A stretch of 64,000 nt of DNA from Irpex lacteus (Eukaryota; Basidiomycota; Agaricomycetes; Polyporales; Irpicaceae), in NCBI GenBank assembly GCA_001986395.2, contig MQVO02000003.1, forward strand, positions 372,001 through 436,000. Direction: 5' to 3'. Under the pieces are notes generated by a model. The model was not told the origin of the DNA, ran no database searches, and saw nothing but the letters and a program-made list of their open reading frames with translations. This document shows positions 48,184-61,289 of the stretch, in pieces. How positions within the stretch are numbered: the stretch's first letter is position 1; each line of letters begins with the position of its first letter. The translations under genes were made by a program, and so were the position numbers.

Positions 48184-51100
48184 GGACGGGCGAGATGAGT
48201 GCGAGGAGGAGGATGGTTTTCGGGTCGGAGGGGACTGGGTGACTCGACATGCTGCTTATATACGACAAACATTCTACGATTTCTTGGACACCCATCGGAG
48301 GACGGAATAAGATTGAAGCGCCCGAAGGCATCATCTGCGACATTCGATTGGGCGTCTAATATATAAGCAACGGGCTAGGATCCGGATTGGCCAGAGACGC
48401 TTCTTTGCCGTGTACCGTCGAGCCACCTCGTCCGACGAAGCGAGTCACGCTAACAGCCACCGAAAAGTAGAAACCGTTCTTGCTCTCGTTCGCCATCGAC
48501 GCTGCTTCTCGCGAACGTTGGCTGCTCAGGGAGGCTCCTCCAACGTGCAGCGATTAAAACAGGTACAATACTCCTGCACGTGATGGTGCTAACCTCAGGC
48601 ATGTTCCGGCCTCCTCGCGCAAGCGACTCTCTCCGGTCACCTGTGTTTTGCGCAATAACACACCTCTACCACAGCCCTGCACACCTGGGAAATGCCACAC
48701 TTTATAGCCGTCTACTTCGAGGCCGTTCGTCCCATACGTTCCGGGATGACCCAAACTGATCAAGTTTGTGAGTAAATCAGGTTTTGTCTTTACGTTTCTG
48801 ACAACAGGCGCAAGCCACTTCTATTAAGACCCTGTTCTTTGTATTAGGAAGAGGACACGTTGGTCGAGTTCCCAGTGCTCGGTGAACGCTGAATTCTCAG
48901 AAGACCTTGGATCAACCACCACTAGGGCCATCTTACATTCAGTCCGCTTGTACCGCAACATATTGCGACACATGCTCTGAGATCAGCTCCTGCTCTAGCG
49001 GGCACAGCTGAATAGCGCCTTTGTTGCATGTGCAAGGAGCACTAGCCGCTTCACGCAAGCTTGGCAACCAGGTCTCCTGTTTTGTTGACCATACTTGCCT
49101 TTTGCTACTACCCAGTTCAGTCCAACTTTCTCCGCCAAACGCCCCCATGACACAAGGTGTCCGCCACCATTGGCTCGGCATAGGCTATACCTGTCTCTCA
49201 GGCTAACTTTAGATCGAACCACGCAAGTCTATTTGGACACCCGTTGAGCATCTCTCTCACATCACAGACGGCTTCGCCGACGTTTTACACGCCGTATTTT
49301 CCGAGCACAGCACCAGTGGTAAAGCACACGCTCCCGTATACCCAAGTCCTGCTATCCTACACGCGTATTTGATGTCTGCCCTCGCAGGTGACTGGGTCAT
49401 CACCACCTGGAACTCTAGACCTTTCTGCCACACCGCACCGGCAACCATACGGGTACAGGCTCAATTAAATCAGCCTCCATAATGTGGGGTACCCCAGATC
49501 ACGCATCATGAAATCATATGCGGATCATGGACAAATTTTCTATGCGGGTTGCGACTTCGTGCGTGAGCATGTTCACCCGGTCCTTAGGCCTAAACGCTTC
49601 GTGTTCACAGGTTCGTCGGTCGCGATCGACCGGAGTCTGTCGTGTCATCGATCCATTCTTCTTACATACAACAACATACGGGGCAGTTTGGTCCCTGTGG
49701 CGGCGTTGCCCCTTGAGGAACCGGCGATGATTTTACACGACGGAGTGTCATTGGCGGCATGCGCAATCGGTATGCAGCCTGTCGTGCTCCTCCTCGTAGT
49801 CGTGCGTGCCCCATCGCGCAACGCACATGCTTCGGCTAACTTCACCCTCAATATCCTCAGGCTCCTCGATCCTGTCTCCGTGTACGGCCCTCTTAGACGT
49901 GTACTTAGGAGACCCCTGCAGGCGTCTTCAGCTAGCATCAGCATAGCAGAACATTCCGCAACTCCGGATCTTACGAGTATCAATTCAAGTTTAATTCTCC
50001 ATCATGTGCTTCATCGGTCACGCCGTTTCGCAATACGACCACGCAACGATCCAGAAGACACGTAAGTAGGTGAGTAAGTTCGGTGGCAATCTCTCTCGTT
50101 CGTGCAACCGCTTAACGTTCGCTGCTCAGGCTCAGTACCCGTCCAGTGTTGAGTGTCAAGCGAGGCAACGTCCAACCAGAACGCAGGTACCCCCTCCGCG
50201 GATCCGCGCCTTTTAACCGAGGGAACATGAAAGACGTTGCGTTATGTACGGTAAATGAGAGCGAGAAGCAGTTCTCTTCTCATGCTGGTAATATAGGTCA
50301 ACATTCCGATTCGCTCAATGTACGAAGTTGCTATTTTTATCTCGAGCTTTCGCTATTTCGCGTGCTCGAGGTTTGTCCGCGGGATTGCTGTGGGAGCTTG
50401 GGAACGACGATGTCAGGTAATGTCGGGATGGAAGCCGCTTGTGAGCTGCGTTCTCTTCGTACTAGGGCGATATACCAGTTCTTCGAAGGCCAGAAGAGAG
50501 TCGCAATGTGCTGCGGCGGTTATTGCAAAGTACGATGCAGGATTGCGTTTATTAGATGGGTACCCGGCCAGTTTGCAAATCTCCACTGTTCTGGTACTGT
50601 AGCTTGGATGTCAGAGCTGGTCGTCCGAGAAGTTGCAGCTCTGTGTCTTCCCCAGTCATCTCCTCTCTTACACTACGACTCTGAGACACTGGCACCTTCC
50701 CCCACAGCAGGCATGTCCACATTCTCGTCACTCATTTCCGTCTCAATATCTGCAGCTAGTGATACAGTTACAAGCTCGAACGACGGTGATGATTTGAAGA
50801 CGTTGAGGCACTCAAGCACTCGTCACTGTACAAAATGCCTCGAAAAGTATCGCAAGGCGGCCACGGCTCCAAGCCACTCTATCAGATAACTTCCAAACGA
50901 TCCCGCATCTCAGAACCCCCAGCAGGCCCCAATGCACATACTGGCACCCACAGAACACGCCAAACCTCGGGCTCCGAAAGGTCGAACCTCTCCCGTCGGC
51001 CCTGCCAAGTGCACCAACCAACCAAATTCGCTACAAGTTGCCGGGTCCTTTCAAACCCCCTAGACCTTCTACATATCATCATAGTTACCGTGACGCCACG

Positions 51101-51931
51101 CAGTGATATTGATAGACGTAGACTTTCTCGAGGGTCTTATCTCGCTTGTGGGGAGGTGAGTTGAGTCCGAGTCGCGTGGAGAGATAAGGAGGGCGCTGGC
51201 GCTTGGTTGTTGGCAGGTGATGCCAGTGAGACAGAGATAAGGAATTCGAGGACTGTGGATTTTGGGCTTGGAATATGGGTCGGAGCTTGAGTTTGAAGTG
51301 GAGGCGTTTGTGCGGTAGGTATGTTGGTTTTGAGTGATAATGCGATGCTGAGATGCAGTACTCGTGCCGCTGTATGTGTCGAAGTAGTTGGGGAAGCACA
51401 GTGCAAGACCTCCAGTAGTAATCGTGAGTGACAGCTATGTTCGGTCCCCGTGGCAATCGGTATTGACTTGTAGCACAGCTACAATAGTTATGACATATTG
51501 ACTTTGACAAGGAAACATCGCTCTCTGGCATATTCGTCAAAGCGAAGCAGAGACAGAGAGAGAACTTTGACATGTACAGCGTTCTGCGGCGTGGGCTGTG
51601 AAGATCTTGCACATCTGAAATGTACCGTTCCGTTCGGAAGCAAATACGTGCTCGTTTATCTGATAACTCACTCTCCATTGTACGAAGTATCCGTGACTGC
51701 GGCGATGCTGGATGGGACTTGTTGTGGCCATGGGTAAATGCAGAGGCAACCGCCATCTTGCTCGGGGTAGTTCGACATACTAATACCTGCCATACTTTGA
51801 CGTATGGCCATCGAAGATCATTCTTCTGTGGCATCGCCCATAGCACACGTGCATCGTCTCCGAGTCGAGGATCTTCACATGTGTGACATTATAGTTGGAA
51901 CTACATAGATAGAACTATGGTTGCTCTGAAG
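48184..51931. other. 3.7-kb gap without a recognised gene
   Basis: The longest gene-poor stretch here besides 30.4-33.9 kb. Two long + frames (49484-50065, 193 codons; 50146-50889, 247 codons) are nearly adjacent and separated by a GTAAGT...CAG-like interval. Their composition is unlike the neighbours (no domains, scattered Cys and Arg), and a 253-codon minus frame at 51085-51846 looks equally long by chance. No transposase or reverse transcriptase motif was seen. It could be a lineage-specific gene or old repeat debris. Confidence 0.3.
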
Positions 51932-52595
51932 CTATACCTTGATATAGTAATCATACTGGGCAATCATCCAAACCAGCGACGTTGCTATGCACGTTCGACA
52001 GTCAGCTTTCACATCCATGCACTAGCAGTGGCAGACAGTGGGATACTCACTTCCAACGATAACAGGGCTGAGTACGGGACCAGTCGGCGCGGCCGTGCGG
52101 AAAACAAGTATTTCCGAAGTGTAGTGCCCAAAAACGATCAAGAAGCTAAGTAGCGAGATGTCGTACAGCCTAAATTATGCAAAGTGTTTAGCAGTGACCC
52201 GCAGCACAGTAAACAGCCGAGACACTTACGTTTTGTTGTGAATATCGTAGGCGGCGTAGAACCGGACTACTGCGCTCATGAGCGTCCAGACAGCGAACGT
52301 CCGAGCGTGTACAGGCGCAACTGCGAGATACGAGTAAGTGTGTCAGTGCTGTTCACGTGACAAAATTCGGCGAAAATTGCCCACCTATCGGTAAGCGGTT
52401 GTACAACCTGTGCGTGAGTTTCGTGGTCGTGAAGTTCTGGATAGTGTTAAAAATCGCCATAGTCGACACGAAGAGCAGCCATTTCGGAAGTAACCCGGGG
52501 CCCTGAGGCAAGTCTAGCGTGGCGCAGAGTTAGTACCAGACCAAGAGATTAAAAACAGGCTTACAAGCCAAAATTGGATCGTAGTTGAACGTCAT
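51932..52595 (-). CDS. ERG28: Ergosterol biosynthesis scaffold protein
   Basis: ER membrane scaffold that tethers the C-4 demethylation enzymes (Erg25/26/27) and Erg6 into the ergosterol complex. 140 residues from exons 52595-52565, 52513-52385, 52320-52230, 52169-52051, 51984-51932, with all phases matching. Family motifs: LPKWLLFVSTMAIFNTIQNF, THRLYNRLPI, VHARTFAVWTLMSAVVRFYA, AYDIHNKTLYDISLLSFLIV, GHYTSEILVFRTA and SLVWMIAQYDYYIKV. Four hydrophobic segments fit the known topology. Length is normal. Confidence 0.93.
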
Positions 52596-53076
52596 TGTCG
52601 CAGACGATGGCCAGTAGACCATGCACCTTGGGTTGACCTTGGGCCTTCTAAGTTCCAACTTCTGCCAGCTCAACCTCAAGAGTGGCGCGCGCTATTTCGG
52701 CGAAAACTTGGTACCCCGGACACCGCCGGCAATGACCGCTGACCGGCGGCGGGCTTAATGAAGTACTTGATGCGTCACTGAGCTGCGCTGTCTCCACCTG
52801 AACTGTGACTTCCCGTCACAGCCTGAGGTTGCCTCCTCCAAAGTGGCCCAACTCTTGTCTGTCGTTCCTCTAGGCCTCGCCACCTCTTCCTCAGGACTTA
52901 CACACACAAGAACGCCCTAACTACCGGTTAACAGGGTACAACGTGACCTAGTTTCGTGGGTGACAATAACACAGAAGTTAGACACAGCAAAACCGAATAC
53001 AATCCTGTGAGGCTATACGCCTTATAGTTCCCTTCTTCCGCTCACTGCTTTCTCTCCTCGTACATATATCCAGATA
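52596..53076. other. Divergent intergenic/promoter region
   Basis: 481 bases between ERG28 (minus) and the Ca2+/H+ antiporter (plus). GC-rich around 52720-52760. No gene; probable shared promoter. Confidence 0.45.
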
Positions 53077-56036
53077 ATGTCTCATGAAGAGCATTCAGCA
53101 GCGACTCAGAAACGTGGTCTCTTTCACCTTCGCAGGCGATCGACAGGTCCAACTACACTCTCTAGGACGTCGACAACGAGACCCCTGTCGCGCAACGTAA
53201 CTGGACAGAGCTCGAAATACCCACCGGGGAATAAGTTACAGCGAATGAAGCGTATCTTGACTCTCAATCTCAGGCCAGAAAGACCAGTTGGAGCGGCCCC
53301 AGGATTTCTTACGAGTGCCAGGACTATCATCTTCTCGTCATGTGCGTCGTCTTTTATGTGATATATACATGGTAGCTCAATATATGCGACTCTTTCTAGG
53401 GTTGAATCTTCTTCTACTTTGTATACCGGTGTCTGTGAGTGTTTTGGACGATATCCCAGTCGACGTATCACTTATACGATACCACTCAGTGGGCACTGCA
53501 CTTCGTATGGGCTAAGAACACAACCCACACACAAGATACAGTAATATTCGTTTGTTAGTCCCGTTAGCTGTCTCGTCTCTCTAACCCACTGAAAACCCCC
53601 TACTTAGTCTCCTTCCTCTCTATCATTCCTCTGGCCAAGGTGTGCATTCCACGCCCCATCACGAAATCGAACTCAGCTCATGTTTACGGATCAAATGATA
53701 CAGTTGCTTGCGTTCGCCACAGATGAGCTGTCACTGCGAGTTGGGCAGACATTGGCTGGCCTTCTGAACGCGACTTTGGTGAGTTTTGATCGCCCTTGAG
53801 AACGGTGTGATACTCACAAGTATGGGGTGCGGACTTTGTAGGGTAATGCGTGAGTTCCCTCCGCAGCCAATCTTATCCTGTATTGAATTGACTCTAAATT
53901 TGCTTAGCGTCGAGCTTATCGTTTCGGTACGTTATATGGGCAGTATTCGATGTACGCCCGTCCTGATGTATGGATATCTAGATTATAGCACTGGTCAAGT
54001 GTCAACTACAGATCGTGCAATCTTCCCGTACGTTTGTTCATAGTTCCATTTATCCACATTTCTACCTTTCCCTTTTCCGTTTACGCCCCATTCCAGCCTA
54101 ATATGAATACTAATCCGCGATGTCGACATCTTCTATTTCTATTTCTAGTGGTTGGTTCGATCCTCAGTAACCTCCGTAAGTAAACGATCTGCTACTCTCA
54201 TAAACATGAGAAAGTTAACGTTGTGCGCAGTACTTGTACTTGGAATGTGCTTCTTCGCTGGCGGTGTTCGATTCTCCGAGCAAGGATTTGGCATAAGTGA
54301 GTACAGATCTTCTCGGTTATACATGTGTCTTCTCCACGCGCTCCGCCGTTACTGGGAAGCGTAATATATCGTGGCACTAGCCCTGTAGGAACATGAACAC
54401 TAATACACCCTTTCACCTAGGTGCGGTCCAGATTCAATCTTCGCTGCTAATTCTGTCTGTGGTTGCTGTGCTACTTCCCGCCGCATTCCACTTCGTCGCC
54501 GGTGACCAGATAGAGGACCCCAAAGAGGGCAAAGAGATCTTATCGGTATCTCACGGTGTATGTGGTTTGAACTTCTCAAATTAGAGCATACATTCGCTAA
54601 ACCGAAGACCTTGTCAACTTTCCGTAGGTTGCTATCATCCTCTTGGTCGGTGGGTACCAAACTAGCTATATCATATCCACAACAGATTCTAACGATACAT
54701 TGCAGTCTATCTCTCGTATCTGTTCTTCCAGCTGTTCTCGCATACACATCTCTATGATGAGGAACACGCATCGGAGAACAAGATCAAGTCTACTAGGTAT
54801 CCTCAGAAGCCGTCCAAGGAGCAGCTGAATGGTGGTGACCTCGAGAAGGGTACCTCCAGCGCAATCAGCGCACCTACTGGTCTTGTTGCTGGAAGTAGCG
54901 CCGCGAAGGAGAATGGACAGGCGAATGGAGATGCTTTGACTAATGCACCTACCGCGGATACAGAACACACTCGCGTCGATGTTGCTTCCCCCGAACATAC
55001 CGAAGAAGAAGATGAGGAGGAACACGAAGAGCCTCAGATGAGCCTGCAGTCAGCTATTATTTTCCTGATTATCACCACAGTTGTAAGTTTATCGTGATAC
55101 CTGTGTTCGATCCATCCTATTAACCACATACGCTCCGCTCAGATTGTTGCGGTCACCGCCGAATTCCTCGTCAGCTCCATAGACGGTCTCACCGAAGGTA
55201 ATGGTATCAGCAAAGAATTCGTTGGCATGATTCTGCTTCCGATCGTAGGAAACGCCGCAGGTATGTTGACTGTTTCGCGCGTTACCATCGTTGTGTTTCA
55301 GACAGATAACTAACGACATTGCGGTGCATTGTAGAGCACGTTACAGCTGTTACAGTGTCTGTGCGGGACAAGCTCGATCTATCGCTTGGTGTCGCAGTTG
55401 GTTCCAGTATCGTAAGTTTCCATAGTCTCTGCTCGCGCTTCCATTCAGTAGTTCAACTAATCACTTCTTTTCTCAACCTTATCAATAGCAAATTGCCCTC
55501 TTTGTCATTCCGTGAGTACAGCACAACTATCTTAGGGCGGCGCCGCCCGCTCCGCCCGACGACCCCTTGATGACCGTAAAACTGATTTATGTGTGACACC
55601 CAGGTTCATTGTCACACTCGCATGGATCATTGGCAAACCCTTGACGCTGTTATTCGACCCCTTCGAGAGCATTGTATTGTTCCTGTCGGGTGAGTACCTC
55701 ATCGCCAAGCCTTACCCTACACCACGCCACTGCGGTCATCTGCATCATCTGTGGTGCAGTACGTCGATATGAAGTAAACAGGCACTGACTCCTCGTTCTC
55801 GTGTTCGTGCAGTCATCGTGGTGAACTATACGGTACAAGACGGCAAGTCAAATTGGCTCGAGGGCGCCATCCTCATGTCTCTTTATGTCATTTTGGCAGT
55901 AGTGTTTTGGTATTATCCAGGTAAGTTGTTAAATGTTCGTGCAGTATGCGTGTGTTCAAACGAAGCGCTTTCATTTTTAGGAACCGACGTTGCGAACAAC
56001 TTTGGCCTCGCAGGGTGCCCTAGTAACTTATCATAA
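53077..56036 (+). CDS. VCX1: Vacuolar Ca2+/H+ antiporter (CaCA/CAX family)
   Basis: Moves cytosolic Ca2+ into the vacuole in exchange for protons; 546 residues. Nineteen exons: 53077-53341, 53400-53434, 53490-53553, 53608-53639, 53704-53778, 53842-53849, 53908-53926, 53982-54027, 54149-54175, 54231-54296, 54421-54557, 54628-54649, 54706-55082, 55143-55260, 55335-55411, 55489-55511, 55604-55689, 55813-55920, 55981-56036. A basic Ser-rich leader precedes 11 predicted helices. The two alpha-repeats are ATLGNAVELIVSIIALVK and PIVGNAAEHVTAVTVSVR. The acidic loop between helices 6 and 7 (HTEEEDEEEHEEP) is typical of CAX proteins. Exon 6 is only 8 bases (GGTAATGC), coding G-N-A of the first GNAVE motif. 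The fragmented 5' half contrasts with the 377-base exon 13. Confidence 0.93.
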
Positions 56037-56485
56037 CCTCTGCCTCTCGTCTCATCTTTTCTCTTCCTCCTACTTGGTTAATATTTACCCGTTCATCTGT
56101 GACGGCTTTGGACAATGGGCTCCAATTATTCTAGTGTTACATGTCCTATTCACGAGACTATATATACCCGCCCGGGCCCCAATATACGCATCATGCCAGG
56201 TGACAGCACATTCCTTGATTATTCAATGTATCTCGAATTCACGGCACTGCGTAATCGCAACAAGCGCATTCATAGAGAATGTGACGGTCACTCAAACGAA
56301 GCTCCGATTTACTATCAGTGTGTGCACTTATGTCGCATGCAGAGCATATCCCGAGAGGCGAGCGCAGCCGGTGCTTGTACGAACAAGCTGCTTGGGATCG
56401 CTTGCGGAGAAGAGGAAAACATGCAAATTCCAGATACATATGCGACAAAATACGATACAATGCAAGAATACACCACGTGAAAAAT
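56037..56485. other. Convergent intergenic region
   Basis: 3' flanks of the antiporter and FOX2. Overlapping open frames on both strands (55990-56553) are shadows without motifs. Confidence 0.5.
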
Positions 56486-59400
56486 CTACAACTTGGCCTT
56501 CGTGTTGTCTGCTCCTGGGACACCAAGCGTAACTGCCGCTGAAGCAAGAACAACGGTATTGCGCTCCTTCACCTTGGTGACTGTATGTTATAATGTCTGG
56601 GTCAGACTACATGCACACAAAACTGCGCATGCGAAAGTACGCACCGAAGATAACCTTCTCGCCTTCCTTCCACATCTCCGTAATGAGAGTCTCGCCTGGG
56701 TATACAACACCCGTGAACCTTCAACAAGGACATGCCGTTAGTTATGTCGCTTATATCACCCGAACCACCACGCCTTTGAGGCGTGGTTTCTGAGACAGGA
56801 GTTTGACTTACCGAGCCTTGATATCCTTGTAGCTTCCGAATGTTTGGAGGATGTGCTTCCCAGAGATGCCAAAGGAACACAACCCTGTACATCAAATGAT
56901 TCATGAGATGATGGGTCCATGTTGATGAAGATACACTATCGAGTAGAGGATCGAGGGCGACATACCGTGAAGGATGGGCTTGTCGAAGCCACCAACGGCC
57001 GCGAACTCAGGGAGAATCTGCAGGTAAGCACGTGTATTAGTTCATCGTTCACATGACAATAAGACAGCGACTCGACTCACATGCAAGGGGTTGGGGTCTC
57101 CGCTGAGGCTGTGGAAGGGGAAACACAAAATTGAATTAGGACTGTGCTGATAACGGATATGAACATGCTTTGGAATTCGCTTACCGGTAGAGCGCGGCTT
57201 GTCTCTCCAATGTGACCTCCTCGGAGACAGCATCCGGCTTACGCTTTGGTGGGGTGTTCGCAGCAGTAGCGGGTCCGCGGTCTATGAAAATACAATACGC
57301 GAGCTCTCGATGAACGGTCATGAACAATGAATATCGGGAAAATACACACCTTTGCCGGTAGTCTTACCGCCGAACCCACCAGAGCCACGAATGAACAATG
57401 TCGAGGTGTTCTCGAAGATGACTTGGCCGGTAGCCTTGTCTTTTGTCTCGACCGCAATAGTCACGGAGGCGGCCTTGCCTTTGTCGAGTACCTCAAGGAT
57501 TCTGCACGTAAACAATGAGTTGAAGGTGGAACTTCCAAATGAATGGAACAAGCGAGTCACACCTAGGCTGGTTCACGAGCGTGCCGCTAGTGGGTATCGG
57601 AGCCTTGATAGACAGGTATTGTTCTCCATGAAGCAGCTTCGCCTAGTATAACGTATATTAATCCCGGTCACACTCGCGTTACCGATAGGAAAAGCAACTT
57701 ACAGGGTTCCAGTTGGGCAGCCAGTCCATCGACACACCAAACATGGCAGGGAACTGCGGGATGACGCCGAAAGTTGGAATTGCGGAAAAGTTGCCATCAG
57801 CCTCGAAGGTCCATGAGATATCTTTCTCAGTGGCCCCGATACCGAGGTTGTAGAGGATGACATCACGCTCTGTGAAGGTGTACTCGGTAGGTTCCTGCTT
57901 GACTTGCTTAGCCTTAGCCACAAGCTCAGAGTCCTCGGGATCGACGGTAGAGCCGCTTGCTGAGCTGTCCTCGGGAGCGCGGTTGTTGAAGTTGGCAGAC
58001 ATCTACGTGAGAAGTGATCAGCTTTGGTCTATACTGCTTACACGAATATAACCCACGTGTTCCATGGCATCCTGAATAGTCGTAGGATGTGTCGCACGTC
58101 CATCATCTGCCGCAGCTTCAGTTTCCAAGGTACCTCACTGCATTCAATAGAAAGACTCACCGAAGTTGGTGATGACGTTCCACTTGGCAAGAACGTCTTC
58201 AGGAGTCAAGGTACGGTTCACTGGGAAACCAATCCCTCCAGCCTTCTGCCAGCGAGTCTGCGCAGCCCAGCCTCCCATGATCTCGAAGAGACCACCAGAG
58301 GTTTTGGTGTTGGCCTCACTTGTCAAGTATCCGACGATCGGGGCGATGTAGTCGGGCTGAAACGCACGATCAGCTCAGGATTCTGGTACAGCTCGTTAGG
58401 ACTAACCTTGAAGGCATCGACCATCTCTTGTGGCCTGCATACATGCATGAGCGAAGGCTAGTAATGATATGATTGGGAGCGTACCAGACTGTCTGGGTCA
58501 TAGCAGTTCCAGCAGACGGTGCGATAGCGTTTACGAGGATGTTGTACTTGCGACCCTCATGGGCAAGAGCGCGTGAGAAACCGATGATGGCAGCCTTGGC
58601 GGTCGAGTACTATACCCAAAGTTAGTAGAGATAACATGGTTCTGAGCAAAGTAACACTGACGTTGGCCTGGCCGAAGTTGCCATCTGAGGGAAATGCACT
58701 TTAGGATCCACCTTCAAGATAAGATATGGTTTTGCTTACAGATGCCGACTTGGGAGCCAGTGTTGACGATACGGCCGTACTTCTGCTTCAAGAAGTGGGG
58801 CCAAACAGCCTTGACGCACTTGTACGTGCCACTAAACAAGAATAGGTGAGTAAAATCTCCCAACTGGAGGTCTTGACCACTTACCGAAGGTGGACGTTGA
58901 ACACAAGGTCCCACTCTTGCTCAGTCAAAGAAGCGAAGGACTTGTCTCTCAGGATACCAGCATTGGCGACCAAAACGTGAACACCACCGAACTTCTCCAG
59001 TGCGACCTTCACGATGGCATCACCGTCCTCAGCAGAGAAGATGGCAGGTGCAGCCTTGCCTCCAGCTAACATAAAACGCATCAGTATATGCAATCTTCCA
59101 TTCCAGTAAGCTTTCACATACCTTTGGTGATCTCCTCGACGACAGAGTTAGCAGCGTTCGCGTTCAGGTCATTGACGACGACGTTGGCACCAAGGCGAGA
59201 GTACATAAGGGCGTATGCGCGACCGAGACCTTGTCCGGCACCCGTGATAATGACAGTCTTGCCGTCGTAACGGACTTCGGGTGATGCCTGAGGGTTTGAG
59301 GGCAGTTTCTGTGCAGCCTGGAGAGTTCCCTGGGCATCGAAGTCGGTGACATTCTCGGGACTAGGGGCCAATCATGTTAGTATTGTCGACTAAAGAGTGC

Positions 59401-60575
59401 AAAAGTAGGTATTAACTGACTGTTCAGGGTTTGTGAAGTCTGTGAGCTGGTCCCACTTGGCCTTGACAGCGGATGGCGTGAAGGAAGAGTCGGTCTTGAA
59501 GATGGCACCCTTGCTCCTTTCCCATCTGATCTCGGCGAAGAAACCAGAGCCAAGCTCGAATACCTTCCCGTTTGCGTCTGGGGGAGAGTCGGCGTGGGTG
59601 ACAGCAAGGACGAAGGGAGCGACGAATTCGGGCTATAAAAAGTCCTAGTAATGAATACGAGCAGATTTTGTAAGATATAACGAAAACTGACCTTCATGTT
59701 CGCAAGCAAGTCGGGTGGCAAGACTGTGGCAGTCATCGCACTCGCAGCCATCTATGCGATTATTCGTTTAGGCCTGAACTCATACCAAAACATGTGTAAA
59801 TGACTACTTACTGGAGCAATGACGGTGGCACGGATGTTATATTTAGCACCCTCGCGTGCCAATGTCTTGGTGAAGGCAACGAGACCCATCTTAGCAGCGC
59901 TATAGTTCGTTTGGCCGAAGTTGCCTGTTATCGCGTAAGTATCAGGATATCCATGAGACACCAAAATATTACATACCGTACAAACCGGCTGCACTAGCAG
60001 TGTTCAGAATTCTGCCGTACTTCTGTTTTCTGAAGATAGGCCAGGCAGCTTTTGTGCAGGAGAAGGCACCTTTCAAGTGAACTTCGTAAATTTGGTCCCA
60101 CTCTTTGTCGGTCATGTTACGGAACCTGTCTGAACTTAGATTGCATGCATCACGAATCATGCAAGCGAGACGTACCCTTTGTCGCGTAATATGCCCGCAT
60201 TGTTGATGAGGATGTGTATGCTGCCGAATGCATCTATCGCACTCTTGATAACAGCCGCACCATCAGTCACTGAAGAGTTGTTGACTACTGCCTTCCCGCC
60301 GGCTGACATCCCCGTATGTGAGCGTGACGGACGGTGATGTTACCCACGAACGAACACACCTTGAGTGATTTCGTCAACGACCTTCTGGGCAGCTTCCCGG
60401 TTGAAGTCGTTTACTACAACATTCGCTCCTCTTGAGGCGTACAGCAGAGAGTAGCTATAATTGTGTCCTTCAGTAACGCGTCCAAATACTCTGGGTTGGC
60501 TCCTACTCACGCCTTTCCGAGACCACCTCCTGCACCGGTAACGACGACTGTCTGTCCAGCAAACGAAAGAGACAT
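56486..60575 (-). CDS. FOX2: Peroxisomal multifunctional beta-oxidation enzyme
   Basis: Enoyl-CoA hydratase 2 plus (3R)-hydroxyacyl-CoA dehydrogenase (MFE-2), 906 residues, 24 exons from 60575 to 56486. Two tandem short-chain dehydrogenase domains: SDR1 with [27 protein letters not shown], catalytic [15 protein letters not shown]2 with [48 protein letters not shown]. The C-terminal hydratase 2 domain carries the signature [15 protein letters not shown] then [15 protein letters not shown]. The protein ends KAKL, so AKL is a peroxisomal PTS1 signal. Several exons are tiny (23 bases at 58662-58684, 28 at 58407-58434 and 57081-57108). Exons: 60575-60511, 60454-60360, 60302-60176, 60125-59977, 59924-59812, 59751-59692, 59632-59421, 59360-59122, 59065-58885, 58831-58740, 58684-58662, 58609-58485, 58434-58407, 58356-58161, 58106-58042, 58002-57703, 57642-57563, 57501-57350, 57281-57185, 57108-57081, 57017-56966, 56884-56812, 56718-56645, 56580-56486. 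Confidence 0.95.
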
Positions 60576-61289
60576 GATGATGGTTAGAACCAAGAGTGAA
60601 GATTGGGGATTCTGACTGAGCAGCTGAAAGAGAGTTAAATACGGTGCCCGGCAGGTTCAAGTCCCCAGCGCAACGGCAGAAGCAGATGATGATGCTTCCC
60701 CACTCCAGTCCACTGATTTGTGCAGTCGGGCGCACAAGCATGTGAATATGAGCTCCCACGTGTTTATCGAGCGTTTGCATCTGTTTAGACGTCGCGATCA
60801 CTGTCGGTCATCCCGACGCGAGACTCATCCTCGTACACCGACGCACGATGATCAACATGCAGCAGATGACGAGCTCATCATGTATCGCGGCGTTATCTAA
60901 AGTTCAGCATCGCCTTGTCGCTCTTCCATAACACCGATCGTGGACCCTTTCCAGGTAGTACACGCTGTCAACGCGTGTAAGTGCTAGGCTGTGATAACGC
61001 GACATGTAGCGCGTTCCAAGATTCTACATTTTGCTGCATATAAGAATCGACGGAGAGTGATAGTCTGCGACAAGAGTACACCTCACGCCAACTCTCCACC
61101 TCCACATCATGAGTACTAGCGATCACAAGCATTCTGGTCTCCCACCTGATCACAGAGTTTGTGAACCCCTTCCCTATTGGCCTGACATTGACCAAAACTG
61201 ATTCGTAACTCTAGGGCCCATCAACATGCTTTCTTCCCAACTGCGCGTTCACAGTACAACCGCAATGTCCTACATGCGAACAAAAGCAG
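60576..61289. other. Intergenic, FOX2 promoter side
   Basis: About 710 bases. The part near 60600-60720 is probably the FOX2 leader and promoter. Nothing else recognised. Confidence 0.4.

Noticed and set aside
51085..51846. 253-codon minus-strand frame
   Set aside because: Long but compositionally random (His/Ser/Arg-rich), no motif, no exon partners.
48184..51931. Transposon in the gene-poor interval
   Set aside because: No reverse transcriptase, integrase, transposase or long terminal repeat was recognised, so no element is called.
60340..60801. 153-codon minus frame across the FOX2 start
   Set aside because: It reads through FOX2 exon 2, intron 1 and the promoter in a mixed frame; the spliced FOX2 model explains the conserved part.
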